Shown here: positions 10,633 through 22,600 of the stretch, in pieces
Numbering within the stretch: position 1 is the stretch's first letter
Layout: each line of letters opens with the position of its first letter
Origin: Hypomyces perniciosus
Taxonomy: Eukaryota > Ascomycota > Sordariomycetes > Hypocreales > Hypocreaceae
Reading direction: 5' to 3'
Assembly: GCA_008477525.1 (NCBI GenBank)
Contig: SPDT01000002.1
Span: 496,001-560,000, forward strand
DNA: 64,000 bases
The notes under the pieces: generated by a model
Told to the model about the DNA's origin: nothing
The model's input: only the letters and a program-made list of their open reading frames with translations
Database searches by the model: none
Position numbers and translations under genes: made by a program

Positions 10633-12812
10633 ATGACCCTCTTGCAGCGCTCCAGCCTTTTGAGGAGCCGCCCAACCGCACCGATAGTCGGCGCCGTGTC
10701 TTTGCCCTATAGTACACGCAGCGGAGCCCCGCCGGCACGTCCATCTATATCCCCTCTCCGGCACCCGGTCTCATCGTCGACGACTGCAACCACAGCCTCA
10801 CTCCTCAGCTTGTGTCTTGCCAGCAGCAGAAAGGCAGCTCTCGTGGGCAGATCGCTATCGACATCAGCATCGACTTTGACATCGACATCATCGTTGGAAA
10901 CACCAGACCATCACAACATGTATACCGCTTCTTCAGCCTTCTTCGAGGCCCTATGGGACGCTGGCGTCACCCATTGCTTCGTGAACCTGGGCTCAGACCA
11001 CCCCAGCATCATCGAGGCCATGGTCCAGGGGCAGCGTGAGTCCAAGGGCAGGTTTCCTCGTATCATCACATGCCCTAACGAGGTACGTATTCTCATTTTC
11101 ATATGACGTTGCTCTGCATATCCTTGAGTATTCACACTTATGCTGATGCTATAACTCTTAGATGGTTGCCATGTCCATGGCAGATGGCTATGCTCGTTTG
11201 ACCGGAAAGCCCCAGTGTGTCATTGTCCATGTCGACGTCGGCACCCAAGGCCTTGGAGCCGCTGTCCACAATGCATCCACTGGTCGTGCACCTGTCCTCG
11301 TCTTTGCTGGCCTCTCACCATTCACTCTCGAAGGCGAGCATCGTGGCAGCCGTACTGAGTACATCCACTGGATCCAGGACGTCCCTGATCAGAAGCAGAT
11401 CGTTGCGCAGTACTGCCGCTACACAGGCGAGATCAAGACCGGTGCTAATGTCAAACAACTGGTCAACCGCGCCCTGCAGTGGGCCAAGTCAGGCCCCCAA
11501 GGTCCTGTTTACTTGTATGGTGCTCGTGAGGTTATGGAGCAGGATATCAAACCGTATAGCCTGAGACAAGAGAACTGGGCGCCTGTGCAACTTGGTGGCC
11601 TCCCCAAGAACGCCATCACTGAGATCGCAGATGCTCTAGCCGGTGCCAAGCTACCTCTCGTCCTCTCAGGATACGGTGGCCGAAACCATAAATTCCCTGG
11701 AGCCTTGGTTGAGCTCGCCAATCTGGTTCCCAACCTGCGAGTGGTGGATTGTGGCGGCAGCGACATGTGCTTCCCATTTGACCACCCTGCTTCCCGGGGC
11801 CTCAACTACGGCGCCGAGCCGTCCATTGCTGATGCCGACGTTCTCCTCGTAATTGATGCTGATGTACCATGGATCCCAACCCGCGTCAAGCCAAACGTCA
11901 ACGCCAAGGTCTATCATGTGGATGTCGACCCCCTGAAGCAGCAGATGCCCGTCTTCTACCTTGAGGCCACTGCCACATACCGTGCCGATGGTCAGACCGT
12001 CATTGAGGAACTCACAGAGGCTCTCAAGACTGGCGATGTTGCCAAGAAGCTGCAGGCTCAAGATGTTGCGCAGATCGCGGAGAAGCGCAAGCAAGAGCAC
12101 GAGACACGCGTAAATGCAATCGCCAAGGCTGCCCAGCCGCTGCCAGACAACACTTTCGGAACGGGTCACCTTTGCCGGACACTAAGGAAGCTTTGCCCCC
12201 AGGACACGTTGTGGGCGATTGAGGCCGTGACCAACACTCTTTTCGTTTACGACAACATTCAGCCCACGCTGCCTGGGTCATGGATCAACTGCGGTGGAGG
12301 TGGCCTGGGATGGTCTGGCGGTGGTGCGCTGGGTATGAAGCTGGCTTCCGATGTAGAGAATGGCGGAAAGGGCAAGTTTGTGGTGCAGATTGTAGGGGAT
12401 GGCACATACCTCTTCACTGTGCCAGGGAGTGTGTACTGGATCTCAAAACGATACAATATCCCCGTCCTGACGATTGTCCTCAACAACAAGGGTGAGCCAA
12501 GGCTACTGAATTGTTTTCCGATTGATTAAAGTTTGCTGACATTGTGATGTAGGTTGGAACGCTCCTCGAAGGTCGTTACTGCTGGTTCACCCTGACGGCT
12601 TGGGCTCCCAGGCAAGCAACGAGGAGATTAATATCTCATTCACCCCGGCTCCAGATTACGCTGGCATTGCCAGGGCAGCAGCGGACGGCGACATTTTCGC
12701 GGCCAGGGTCGGTGAGACGTCAGAGCTGGAGGAGGTGTTGAAGAAGGCGATTGCTTCTGTCGAGGCAGGACAGTCAGCCGTATTAGATGTCAAGGTTGCG
12801 GATGGCTGTTAA
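10633..12812 (+). CDS. ThDP-dependent decarboxylase/acetolactate synthase-like enzyme
   Basis: A thiamine-diphosphate enzyme of the pyruvate oxidase/acetolactate synthase superfamily, 679 residues. Exons are 10633-11082, 11162-12491 and 12553-12812. The N-terminal PYR domain carries the conserved ThDP-activating glutamate E150 in CPNE|MVAMSMADGYAR, split across intron 1. The central domain follows. The C-terminal PP domain has the cofactor motif GDG near residue 562, followed about 27 residues later by NN (VLNNKGWN). Residues 1-95 are rich in Ser, Thr, Arg and Ala and almost free of acidic residues, as in a mitochondrial presequence. A second ATG at 10918 (MYTASSAFFEALWDAG) begins exactly at the catalytic domain and could give a cytosolic form. 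The substrate is unknown; this fungal group is often only named by family. Confidence 0.88.
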
Positions 12813-13822
12813 TTGGGAAGAAGGTAGGGCGTCTGGGATATTTAGATCCGTAGATGGATAAATATTGGAGCGTGTACGGGGTAATAAGAGCTGGTATTCT
12901 TTGGCCACGAATTGGGGTTGTCTTCCAAGATATGTACTCCGTAAATGCCCTCTGGAGACACGTTTAATGTGTGATTTGGAATCCATCACTCAATACGGAG
13001 TAATGTCAGATTGGATGGCCCGATGCGACCAATGCGGTTAAACAATATCACACGAGTGAATCAGTAGGCTGCCAAGACTCCTGATGTCACCTGCGAAGTA
13101 TTAATTACTAGCCTAAAACGCTCAAGATGATGTTGTCGAAAGATGGTCCCAGTGCTCCGTATCATATCGGGTTGAAGTGGCGAACAATGCGGAGCACTCT
13201 CCGCTTTCACGGGGGAAAAGCAAGAACGAGATAATACTAATATTCCGTGATACCCGATGCTTCGGATAGATGATACTAGTGGTAGTACTTCGTATATCTA
13301 CTCCGCATTATGTCTCATCTCGGAGAGTCATTGGCTAACGTGATGAATATCGTTGATTCTTCGGCCCTGTGATTGTCAGGGGATTCTCTTATCATCCCAC
13401 TCCATTTTGAGTAGTACAACATAAGGTAGTGTGATCAGTCAGCCCCGCGACCCCAAGAAAAGTCGGGACAAGTCACTCACTACCTAGTAACGTATCAGTC
13501 AGCGCCTTTTGTTCCCAACAAACAAAAAGTCGGAACAAAAAACAAGCATTCCCCCCCAAAAAGGAAAAAAGAGTGTGTATATGTGCGAGAAGGTGAAGAG
13601 AGACGATGAGAGTGGCCCGGATCAGGCTCCATCATCACACGCCTCTTGTAGCCTTGAAACGCCTGAGGCGCATCTCTGACTGTGTTTCCTGACAACGACA
13701 GAGGCGCAATTGATTGCGCTGCGGCTACGCGTCTGATCTGCTGAGCGAGCCGCGCGCTGCCCATCAACGATTCTCCCCCGAATAATTCGACCAAGAGGAA
13801 GCAGAAGACTGCAAGAAGAGTC
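12813..13822. other. Spacer with a cluster of TACNNAGTA elements
   Basis: No supported gene. Four copies or near copies of the recurrent 9-bp element lie between 12935 and 13307. The last 300 bases, just upstream of the cyclin, are probably its promoter and 5' UTR. Confidence 0.55.
12935..13307. promoter_or_regulatory. Cluster of TACGGAGTA/TACGAAGTA elements
   Basis: Exact copies are TACTCCGTA at 12935-12943, TACGGAGTA at 12994-13002 and TACTTCGTA at 13286-13294; a near copy, TACTCCGCA, is at 13299-13307. The cluster sits between two tandem genes. Function is unknown; it is part of the window-wide set described in the findings. Confidence 0.5.
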
Positions 13823-14888
13823 ATGTCTGAACACGATTCTGCCGCTCAATCATTGCAGCAGCAGCAGCAGCAGTCCGACCCCAGCCCTGCTCACGATCCT
13901 CCTCCCACGCCCAATCCGTCGTCCGATCCTCGTCTCGCCATCATCAACAGCGACAGCGCAGACAATGACAAAAACGACCTGTTCAAGCTCAAGCCCGTGG
14001 AGGCTCTTCAACTCCTCAGCGCCAGCGTCGAACTCCTCGTCCGCATCACAGGCGACATCCCACCGACCCCGCCGCCCAAGACGCCAACAAACCCGCAGAT
14101 GAGCAACATGCAGGCCGAGAAGGAGAACATTGCGCGGTCGCACTCGGAGAAGAGCCTCGTGAGGCTAAGAGAGCTGGCGGAGAAGCATGACGAGGAAGAG
14201 AAATTGAGGAAGAAGAGGAGCCAGAATGGCGGGTCGTCGGTAGGCATACATACATTCATACATGAAGCAACAGAATAAGCTTCAGGCGTACACAAGGCTA
14301 ATGGCTCAACAGGATGCGTGTTGCAGTATGCAGGACATCGACGGAGTGCGCCTGAAAGCGAAGCCGCCGCCCGAACCGTACATCATCGTTGGCTCGGACT
14401 CGCAGCCGCTTAACCTACAGCATGGCGCCATCACGAGAAAGTTCTACAGCAAGAATGAGCCGCCCATCTCGGTGAACCAGTATCTCCTCCGCCTGCACCA
14501 GTTCTGTCCCATGAGCACCGCCGTATACCTCGCCACGTCGCTGTACATCCACCGCCTGGCTGTCGAGGAGCGCGCGATTCCCGTAACGAGACGCAACGCC
14601 CACCGACTGGTCCTCGCGGGCCTGCGCGTCGCCATGAAGGCGCTCGAGGACCTGTCGTATCCGCACACGAAGATTGCGAAAGTCGGCGGCGTGAGCGAGG
14701 TGGAGCTGGCGCGACTGGAGATCAGTTTCTGCTTCCTGGCCGGATTTGAGCTGATGGTTGGCGAGGAGCGATTGAGACAACACTGGGAGACGCTCAGAGA
14801 TGGGAGAGTGCAGCAGATGATCGATGAAACGGAAGTACCATCGCTAAAGCTGGTGGAGAAACCTCCCGAGGTGCAGGCGGCTCCGTGA
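13823..14888 (+). CDS. PHO80/Pcl-type cyclin
   Basis: Cyclin of the Pho85-partner (PHO80/Pcl) family, expected to activate a Pho85-type CDK in phosphate or nutrient signalling. Exons are 13823-14239 and 14313-14888, giving 330 residues. The N-terminus is disordered, with a six-glutamine run near residue 13, proline-rich stretches and a charged helix around 110-135. The cyclin box runs from about VNQYLLRLHQFCP to CFLAGFELMV, with the diagnostic pattern SLYIHRL, NAHRLVLAGLRVAMKALED, then KVGGVSEVELARLEISFCFLAGFEL. The intron is 73 bp in phase 0. Family assignment is firm; the partner kinase and target are inferred from the family. Confidence 0.9.
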
Positions 14889-15998
14889 GGGACTGCGTGT
14901 GGGAGGATATATCGTCTCTGTGATATTCTTATGGGCATTTACGGCATTTGGATGACTTGGCATAGCATTTGCATGGAATGTACGGGGGGAAATGCATTTA
15001 CGAGAAGAGGATGTAATGGGTGATGAATGTAGCAGTCTGTTGAGCCATTGTTGTTTTGCGATACCCCGAGTTGGTGGGTCATGTCTAGGATTTGTTACTG
15101 TTACGGAGTATATATAGAATGAATACATTGACACATATGGGCATTTGATACGAGCAGAACTCTCTCAGCCGAGAAGCTACCTGACGGCAAACAGCTAGAC
15201 ATCGTATCGACTATGTATCATCGCCCGTCAAGTTGGATCAAACGACGAGAGAGGTTTTTTTATCTTGGCCCTAGAGTAGGCGGCTCTTGGCTTTTAATCA
15301 GTTGACAAAACAAAGTCTTTTATTAGTACGGAGTAGGAGTAGTGCTACTAGGAGTATTAGTAGTTGATTTATAAGGTCCCCACCAACCGATAAGCTTATA
15401 TTCGGCGTGAGTCAACTTGGTTTCAGCCTATTATTGGCCTGTAGTCCTCGTTTATTCTACATACATAGTATCAGTAGTATACCATTTCTATGGGCAATAA
15501 CAAAACGCCCTTCATCAATTACGCGGAATGCACAAGAGATCTTTTACCCGGCTTCCAATGGCACGCTTCACAGCCACCTGGCAATACGATCTAACAGTTC
15601 CTCCGGTCCTTCCGTTCGGCAGCTCCCGACGCGTTCCGCCAAACGGAACCTCAACTTCGCAATGTTTCTTTCTAAGCCATAGCAAGAAAGTCTAACTTGC
15701 ATCAGAATAGTATCTACGAAGTATTAGTATATTATTTTTTACATAGATCCGCTCATTAGCTTATTAATAAACGTCCGAAACCGCAACGCCTCCGGACCCG
15801 GGGCTGAATCTGATCCCGTGTCCATAGGATGACAGTGTTCCGCAGGCTTGGCAAAGGGGTCGAGATTTTCCATATCATCTCGTTCCATCTCATCCAATCT
15901 CGAATTTATTCATATGTTTTTTTGTTGTCTTTTGTTTTTTTAATCGTGGTCAAAACATCAGCGTGTTGTCTTCGTTACAAGTCTAATTCACTATCACC
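14889..15998. other. Spacer with three TACNNAGTA elements
   Basis: No supported gene. It holds TACGGAGTA at 15102-15110 and 15327-15335 and TACGAAGTA at 15715-15723. A pyrimidine-rich stretch precedes the transporter start. Confidence 0.55.
15102..15335 (+). promoter_or_regulatory. Two TACGGAGTA elements
   Basis: Exact copies at 15102-15110 and 15327-15335, both on the plus strand, lie 3' of the cyclin and 5' of the MFS gene. They belong to the recurrent 9-bp set; the role is unknown. Confidence 0.5.
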
Positions 15999-17999
15999 AT
16001 GTCTGCTCAAACGGCTGCTGAGCTTCAACCGCCGATTCCTCTCTCCGTCTTGCACGATCGCTGCCACTCCGCGCCTCTCCCCCTCGTTTCATCAGAAAGC
16101 CTCCCGGTAACTGGTGAATCTCACGATGCGTCAACAGATATCGCTAACCAGCCGCCACAATCGAGCTCAGGCCGGGTCTTCCGTGCCATTGAGCCCGTTA
16201 CGACACCGCCTGCGAGCCAGGGACAGCGATTCCTGATTACGTCGTTGATTATTGTTGCGAATTTTATTCAGGTGAGTATTCATACCAGGTGGATGCCCTA
16301 AAAATTCACGAAACATTCTTCGTACATGTTTGGCATATTGTCTAACTTCATCACGAGTTCGTCTCCGCCTTCAGCACCATCAGCGGCGGCTTATCCCTAA
16401 GCAAGTCCCTTGGACGGGATTTTGGTCCTGGCCAGGCCAATTGGATGGGTGCTTCATACTCGTGTGTTAATTCCAGCCGCTCTTCAAACCTTGAGACCCT
16501 TCCAAGTTCGTTGCTGACCAACAGATAGTCTTACCCAGGGAGCCTTTGTACTCATATCCGGTCGTCTTGGAGCAGTCTATGGACATCAAAAGCTGGCGCT
16601 GATCGGTTTATTCATCTTTGCCTTCTTCTCAGGCATAAGTGGATTCAGTCGATCCTATGAAAGCTTTGTTGCTTTCCGAGCACTCACAGGCATCGGCGGT
16701 GGCGTCTTCATGCCAAATGCAGTCACTATGCTAACTCTCATGGTTCCCCCGGGCCAGGCGAGGAATGTCTTACTGGGATTGTTCGCGGCATCACCACCCA
16801 TCGGAGGTGTTGTTGGTGCGTTGATGACTGGGCTGTGTGCTGCTTCTGAAAACATCTGGGCCTGGACTTCTCTGTTCAGCGGAATGTAAGCAGTATTGCT
16901 CAAGGGTTGGATCTTTTCATGACTGACTAACTGGTAACAGTGCAATCTGCTCAGTTATATGTCTTATCTTGTTGAAGCTATACTTGCCCGAGGAGCGACC
17001 AGTTGATCAAGGGGGCAGCATCGATTACATCGGAGCAGTTTTAGGTCTAAGCAGCCTTTTGCTGTACAATTTTGCTTGGAAGTGAGCCACCAACGTACCT
17101 ACAAAGACCACAGTACATGAACTGACAAGATGTTCAGTCAAGCTCCATCAGCGGGATGGTCAGCACCCTACGAAATCGTCATCCTCATTCTATCTGTCAT
17201 TCTTTTCGTCACCTTCCTTCTCTGGGAGCGATCCTACCCAGGGCAAGCCATCATGCCCTTGGCAATCTTCCGCGCACCTACATTCCTGGCGTTAATCGTT
17301 GTCGTTCTTTTCAGCTACATGGCCATCGGCATTGCTCTCTGGTACACCGTCGCATGGCAACAAACCCTGCGACACATCTCCGTGCTCCAGATCGGCGTCA
17401 ATTTCGTCCCCTTTGGCATTGGCTCCGTCGCTTCTGTTGCCCTCGCGGCGTACATGCTCCCACGTGTAGCAGCCCAGTGGATTATGGCCGTTGGTGTGGC
17501 CGTCGTACTTGTTGCAAGCCTATTACTCGCCTCGATGCCCATCCACCAGAGCTACTGGTTGCAGACATTCCCTGCCCTGGTCTTGAGCGGCTTCTGTCCC
17601 GACTTTGTGTACCTTGCAGCGCAGATCATCGCGAGTAACAGTGTGAGTCGGAAGCACCAAGGTGTGGCGAGCAGTCTTGTTGGCACGCTGAATCTCTACG
17701 GGAACAGTCTCGGCCTGGGCTTTGCGGGGACGATCGAGACGGAGATCACGAAGAGGATGTCCGAGGGAGGGGGCACTGTGGAGAGTATGGCGGGCACTGT
17801 TTCAGGATATCGTGCCGCTTTGTACTTTGGCGCTAGCATTGCTGCTGTGGGATTGGTGTTAGATTTGGCCTTTGTGAGACTGCCGAAGGACGAGAGGGAG
17901 GGTTGGGAGGAGGAGGAAAGCAATAATGGCCCTGAGCCGGAGGTGGGAGCAGTATTGGGCGCTGCGGCGACTGCAGTCGAGCGGCCCAGTCTTGCATAG
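15999..17999 (+). CDS. MFS transporter, DHA14-like multidrug/toxin exporter
   Basis: Plasma-membrane major facilitator protein of 578 residues, probably a proton-coupled drug or metabolite exporter. Exons are 15999-16271, 16358-16461, 16529-16885, 16941-17081 and 17138-17999; all joins keep frame. After a hydrophilic N-terminus of about 75 residues, the first membrane span is SLIIVANFIQFVSAFSTI. The loop 2/3 motif A region reads GRLGAVYGHQKLAL. A conserved ALTGIGGGVFMPNAVTML segment follows, then two extra spans in the middle, as expected for a 14-TM architecture. The C-terminus is a glutamate-rich cytosolic tail. Neighbours give no clear substrate; no biosynthetic core enzyme lies adjacent. 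Confidence 0.9.
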
Positions 18000-19660
18000 T
18001 ATAGGCGATTGATCTTGTAATTGGGTTTGAACTTCTTTGTTAACTTACTCGTATTTGGTTTGTATGTTGAAATTGGAGAATCCCTTGAAAATAATCCCAT
18101 CAAATGCCAAGTTGATGGGTTGATCGAGTCAACTACATTCCCACCCCGGTCCCCCATCATGCAGTATCCGTACACACCTCTTTTCTCTATTACTCGTATT
18201 CTAAAATAAGTGCCAGTATCCTCATAAAGTGAGACACAAGGAGGGGAATGCGGTCCCAGTCCAACAAGTTGCCACGAAACGGTACGTGCAACCGTTTTTA
18301 AGAAAACTGGCAAAGATCAGCAAAGCATATAATAACCTACCTGAGACATGCATATGTATGTTCAAAAAAAGAACCTCAGTAGCGCCGTGTTTATCAGTGC
18401 CCTCCTCGCCAGCGTTTTCTTGGCCATTTCACTTGACAGCTAATCCCCAATCATGTTATCCGTTCGGTGAAAAAGAGCTTCATGAAAAAAATATTGTGGG
18501 TCTTAAAACAATGAGAAGCATTACGTGGCAACGGCGATATGTACTGTTTATTGGATGTCTCAGTGACCCGGCTGTGATGCGATTTGGGATGCGTTCGATG
18601 TTACGTGTCTGGTCAGTTCGACGTAGTTTTGTGATAGTGCATGGTCGGAACTACAGAGTAACTTCAGATATAGTACTGACCTAAGTTGGAAAAAAGCAGG
18701 CTCGCTTCTTCGATACTCGATCTCTGGACCGAGGCGGTCGTCAAGACTGACTTTGACAAAATTCGCACTTCAGCCTTGTCGCTTAACCTTGCGTGCTCTG
18801 TGGGCCTCGTTACATAAGAACCTCCAATATAGCTGCTCGATATATATTGGGCATGAATACACGATACTTTCGCCAATTGTCGCCAAGAGAGGCCAACTCT
18901 ATATACTCTCCTTCTTGCTACCTGATTGCTACTCTGCATAGCTCTACACAAGCCAGCCTGCTTCTGTTCTGTTTCATTCTTGATGACTTGTCACTGGCAT
19001 CTTATCATCACAGCCCCACCATATGTCGTGTAACCATGTCATTCCGCCAAATACCCCGATATGATAGCCTTGTGGTGGGAGTGTTGGACCAAAGTCACCA
19101 AAAAAAAGAAAGAGTAGTTGTTTTGATGCTATAGATGTTTGTTTTTGAAACAGCTGCTATGGGACTAGGATATATCTGTTCCTCGCGAAGCCATCGGTCT
19201 GCCATCCTCACAAACAATGCCAGAAAAGATGGGTGGGATTTCGGCCTCGCGGGGAATGCAGCTAGACAGGGAGCAAATGGATCACAAACAGGGGTCCACA
19301 TTCAGATGTATGCATGTACGGTGATAATACATCCCATTGGTGTGCCGCATTAAGCATGCATGCTGTTGTTGGCGATATTCCGTTGGTCAGTTACCTAGCC
19401 TGCTCCTTAGAGGCTTCAGCACACATGTTCGGTGACACATTGTGATGGCAGTATATACTAATGTGCAGTTTGGATACATGAAGAAGGTTTATTTCCATTT
19501 CTAAATAACTATATAATTTAGTCTTTCCTCGCTCTACTTGTAGTCTCCCTCTGTAAAATCACAACCACACAATCCGATTCAGCGTGATTATCAGCATTCA
19601 TTGTTTTGTACTTTTCAATCTCTTTGTCACAATAACGAAACTTCTCTCAATTCAATTATC
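18000..19660. other. Spacer without supported genes
   Basis: A frame of about 150 codons at 18229-18684 (plus) has no domain, biased or low-complexity composition and no conserved start context, so I do not call it. The last 100 bases contain CT-rich sequence upstream of the membrane-ankyrin gene. Confidence 0.5.
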
Positions 19661-22600
19661 ATGGCAACTTTCCGTTTGCGTTTAGTTACGGCGTTACTCA
19701 TGCCCATATCTGTCCTCGCACTGTTGGGAAACCCGGACGATCCCAACTTTTGGGATGATATGTCGAATAACTTCGCTTCCGATTTGGCTCCTCTCATCTC
19801 TCTTTTTGGAGAGCAGGTTACAACCCAGTTCATTAGCGAATCGACCACCGTCTTGGACAGTATTCTATTCGCAATGGCACCACTTGGCATTATTACCGCT
19901 GTCGTTTCTGTCATCCGCGCCTGTGGAAGTCCCTTTCTTAAATCAGTCATAGGAAGGTCACGGGAACCCCATGGAATGACCCGAGTCGAGCTCTCGTCGT
20001 CCACTACTAAGGATGTTTGTGAGCTATGGTCAAATGGGGGAATCTGTCGAGTATTTGGCCGCCCAAAGATCTTGGAGATAATGTGTCGTAAGCCTACATC
20101 AAAAGACTTCTATCGTTCAGCAGAAAACGCCAATGGAGAACCGACATGCGGCATTGACTTGCCAAAGAATGTTCTTGGTCCACTACAGTCAGTTGGACAC
20201 CACGCATCCGGAAATCCCGCCATACCGAGGGAAACAAACAAATGTCTCAAGTCGAGGGGTGATTTTGGGGACTGGGAGGAGATTCATCCGGACGATGTAA
20301 TATGGATTCCATTTCTCAAAAACCCTCTCCTCAGGTTGATTTTACAACCCAACACTATAATCGAAAGGATGAGGAGATTGACTAGTCCTACGAAAAACCC
20401 CATTGGCGACGCAGAACGGAATGTCAAGTCCACAGACGAAGATAGCGAACAAAATGGCAAGCCCACGGACAACGATGGCGGACAAAAGTCTCCGCTAACG
20501 AACTTCGCGCCATATCCGAACCTTCAGTTAAATATGCAAACCCGGACATTCGCGACATCAATCCTCCATCTTTGGCTTGCGTCTGTCTTCGGAGTTCTTC
20601 TCCAAGCTAGTTTTTTTGCTTATGCAACATGGGCAACCTGGTACCATCCGGGCTTTTATGAGGAAGGGACACACCAATTACCATTTTTTGTCGTTTGTGT
20701 CTCCGGCACTGTTCTACTAGTGGTTGGGATGGCCCTCTCAGCTACTGTCATTGATCACAACTCGAGGGAACGAAGGTTCATCCACAAAGGGATTAGGGCA
20801 AAACCTCGCATCTTCTGGCTCCAACCTGGCCAGTACGTTGGTGATCAACTGTTTGAGACATTCGCTTATTGTAAAGAGGAAAAGGAATATATCACTTCCT
20901 TTACAAGGGAGTCAACTGCTGAACATCTTGTTTTGCCTGCCATTTATTTTTCCATTTTGGGATGGGCTGGCCAGTTTATCGGTTCACGCGGTCTGCATCC
21001 AAGCATTGCTTTGTACCAGTTCGGGTGCACTATTATTTTGTCAATCATACGTGCTACTCTTCGTAGCAATCGATTCACCCAAGGGAAAAGCCCAATTCCA
21101 CCTCATACGCCGCGGGAAGGATATGAGTTATACTGGCTATCCTTCGCCATCAGAAATGGTGGAGAGTTAGACCAAGACAATTCAAAACGTGAGTGAGGCT
21201 GGATATCACCTAGTCGAAGTTCTGAGATCTCCCACAAGACTAACATCACATAGAAACTTTTTGGTCTATCACGGACGTTCGTCGGTCCTCGTCTTCGTCC
21301 TCCTTGAGAAACAAGAGTATTGCATACGCCCACAAGCGCCTTTTAGTTGTTAACCTCCTATCAGGCTGCGAATTGCATTTTCAGCCGGATAGTGTCATTG
21401 TTGCGGTTCAAAAAAAAGAAATGGAGCAGAAATCCACGGAGGGTGTCAAGTTTTCGCGAGTATGTCATAAGATTATGAAAACTATCGAAGCTTGCAATGA
21501 ACTACCAAACGCTTTGCCGAATGATTCCTCTCAACTGATGCGCATTCGATCACGCTTAGCGTACTTGACCATGGATCCGGCTCAAGATTCGGATACGATA
21601 TGGGGTGCAGATATCCGAAAGGTAGCTGTAAAACTGAAGTCCACCATGGAGGAATCGGCCGATTATATGTTTACGCGTACCAATTTGTTCCCATCTAAAG
21701 AGCCACCGGATGCAATTTTTTGGTCGGCAACCAGTAGATGTTGGAATCCAAATGTGTCAACGGAGCAAGACCAACTCATCTCTTTTTCCATGTTCAGGGG
21801 GAAACACCGCTTGGAAATCGACGTCAACCAACTCGAAGCTGTCTTGTCATTATGGTATTGGACCATAAAACAGCAAATGAAGAATTTCGGGAGCAAGTCA
21901 GGGGGAAAGAACTTACACGCCAAATACTTCAACAAAAAAAGAATGATGTTTGAAGCATATAAATGGGATGATGTCGACTCGATGCTTCGGTATTGGATAT
22001 CACCATTCAGTTATTCAAGTGATGGGAACATTGCAGCCAAAGAGTGGGGTATTCTTTCCATCCCAGCAGCAATAATGCTTATGGAAGGCGCAGCCGAAAG
22101 AACGACCCAATCATCTTCAGTGAAAATGGTTTCCACAGACGCCACTAGCCCATTGTTGCATTTGATAGCCCAGGATATCTTCACTATCTTCATCGACAGA
22201 GTGGCGTCACTCGGCGGTGATGTACTGGATGAGATCGAGTTGAGACCCCGCGAGAACTGGATGACTTCAGAAGATTCGGGCCTTATGAACCGCCATATTG
22301 AATACCTTTTTGAGAGACTTGTGTCAGAAAACCTCGCAACCAGGGGAGAAGGGCTCATGACGATCATCCCATATCTCTTTATGAGGGGGAAGCTTTCCTG
22401 GGCCAACTATCTGATCCATGACCTCATTTCCAAGGCCCAAGATCTCAGAAGACAAATGATGTTCAGAGACAGTGAGAAGATCATAGAAGGACTCTTCGAT
22501 CTACACATTCCTGAGTTGTATGAAACATTATTGTCGTCCTTGTGTGAGGTCTACAGGGCGGAGTCTCGTTGGATCTTCCGACAACGGTCATTTACGAGGT

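Noticed and set aside
18229..18684. 151-codon plus-strand frame
   Set aside because: No domain or coding-like composition; part of a long spacer with many stop-free stretches.
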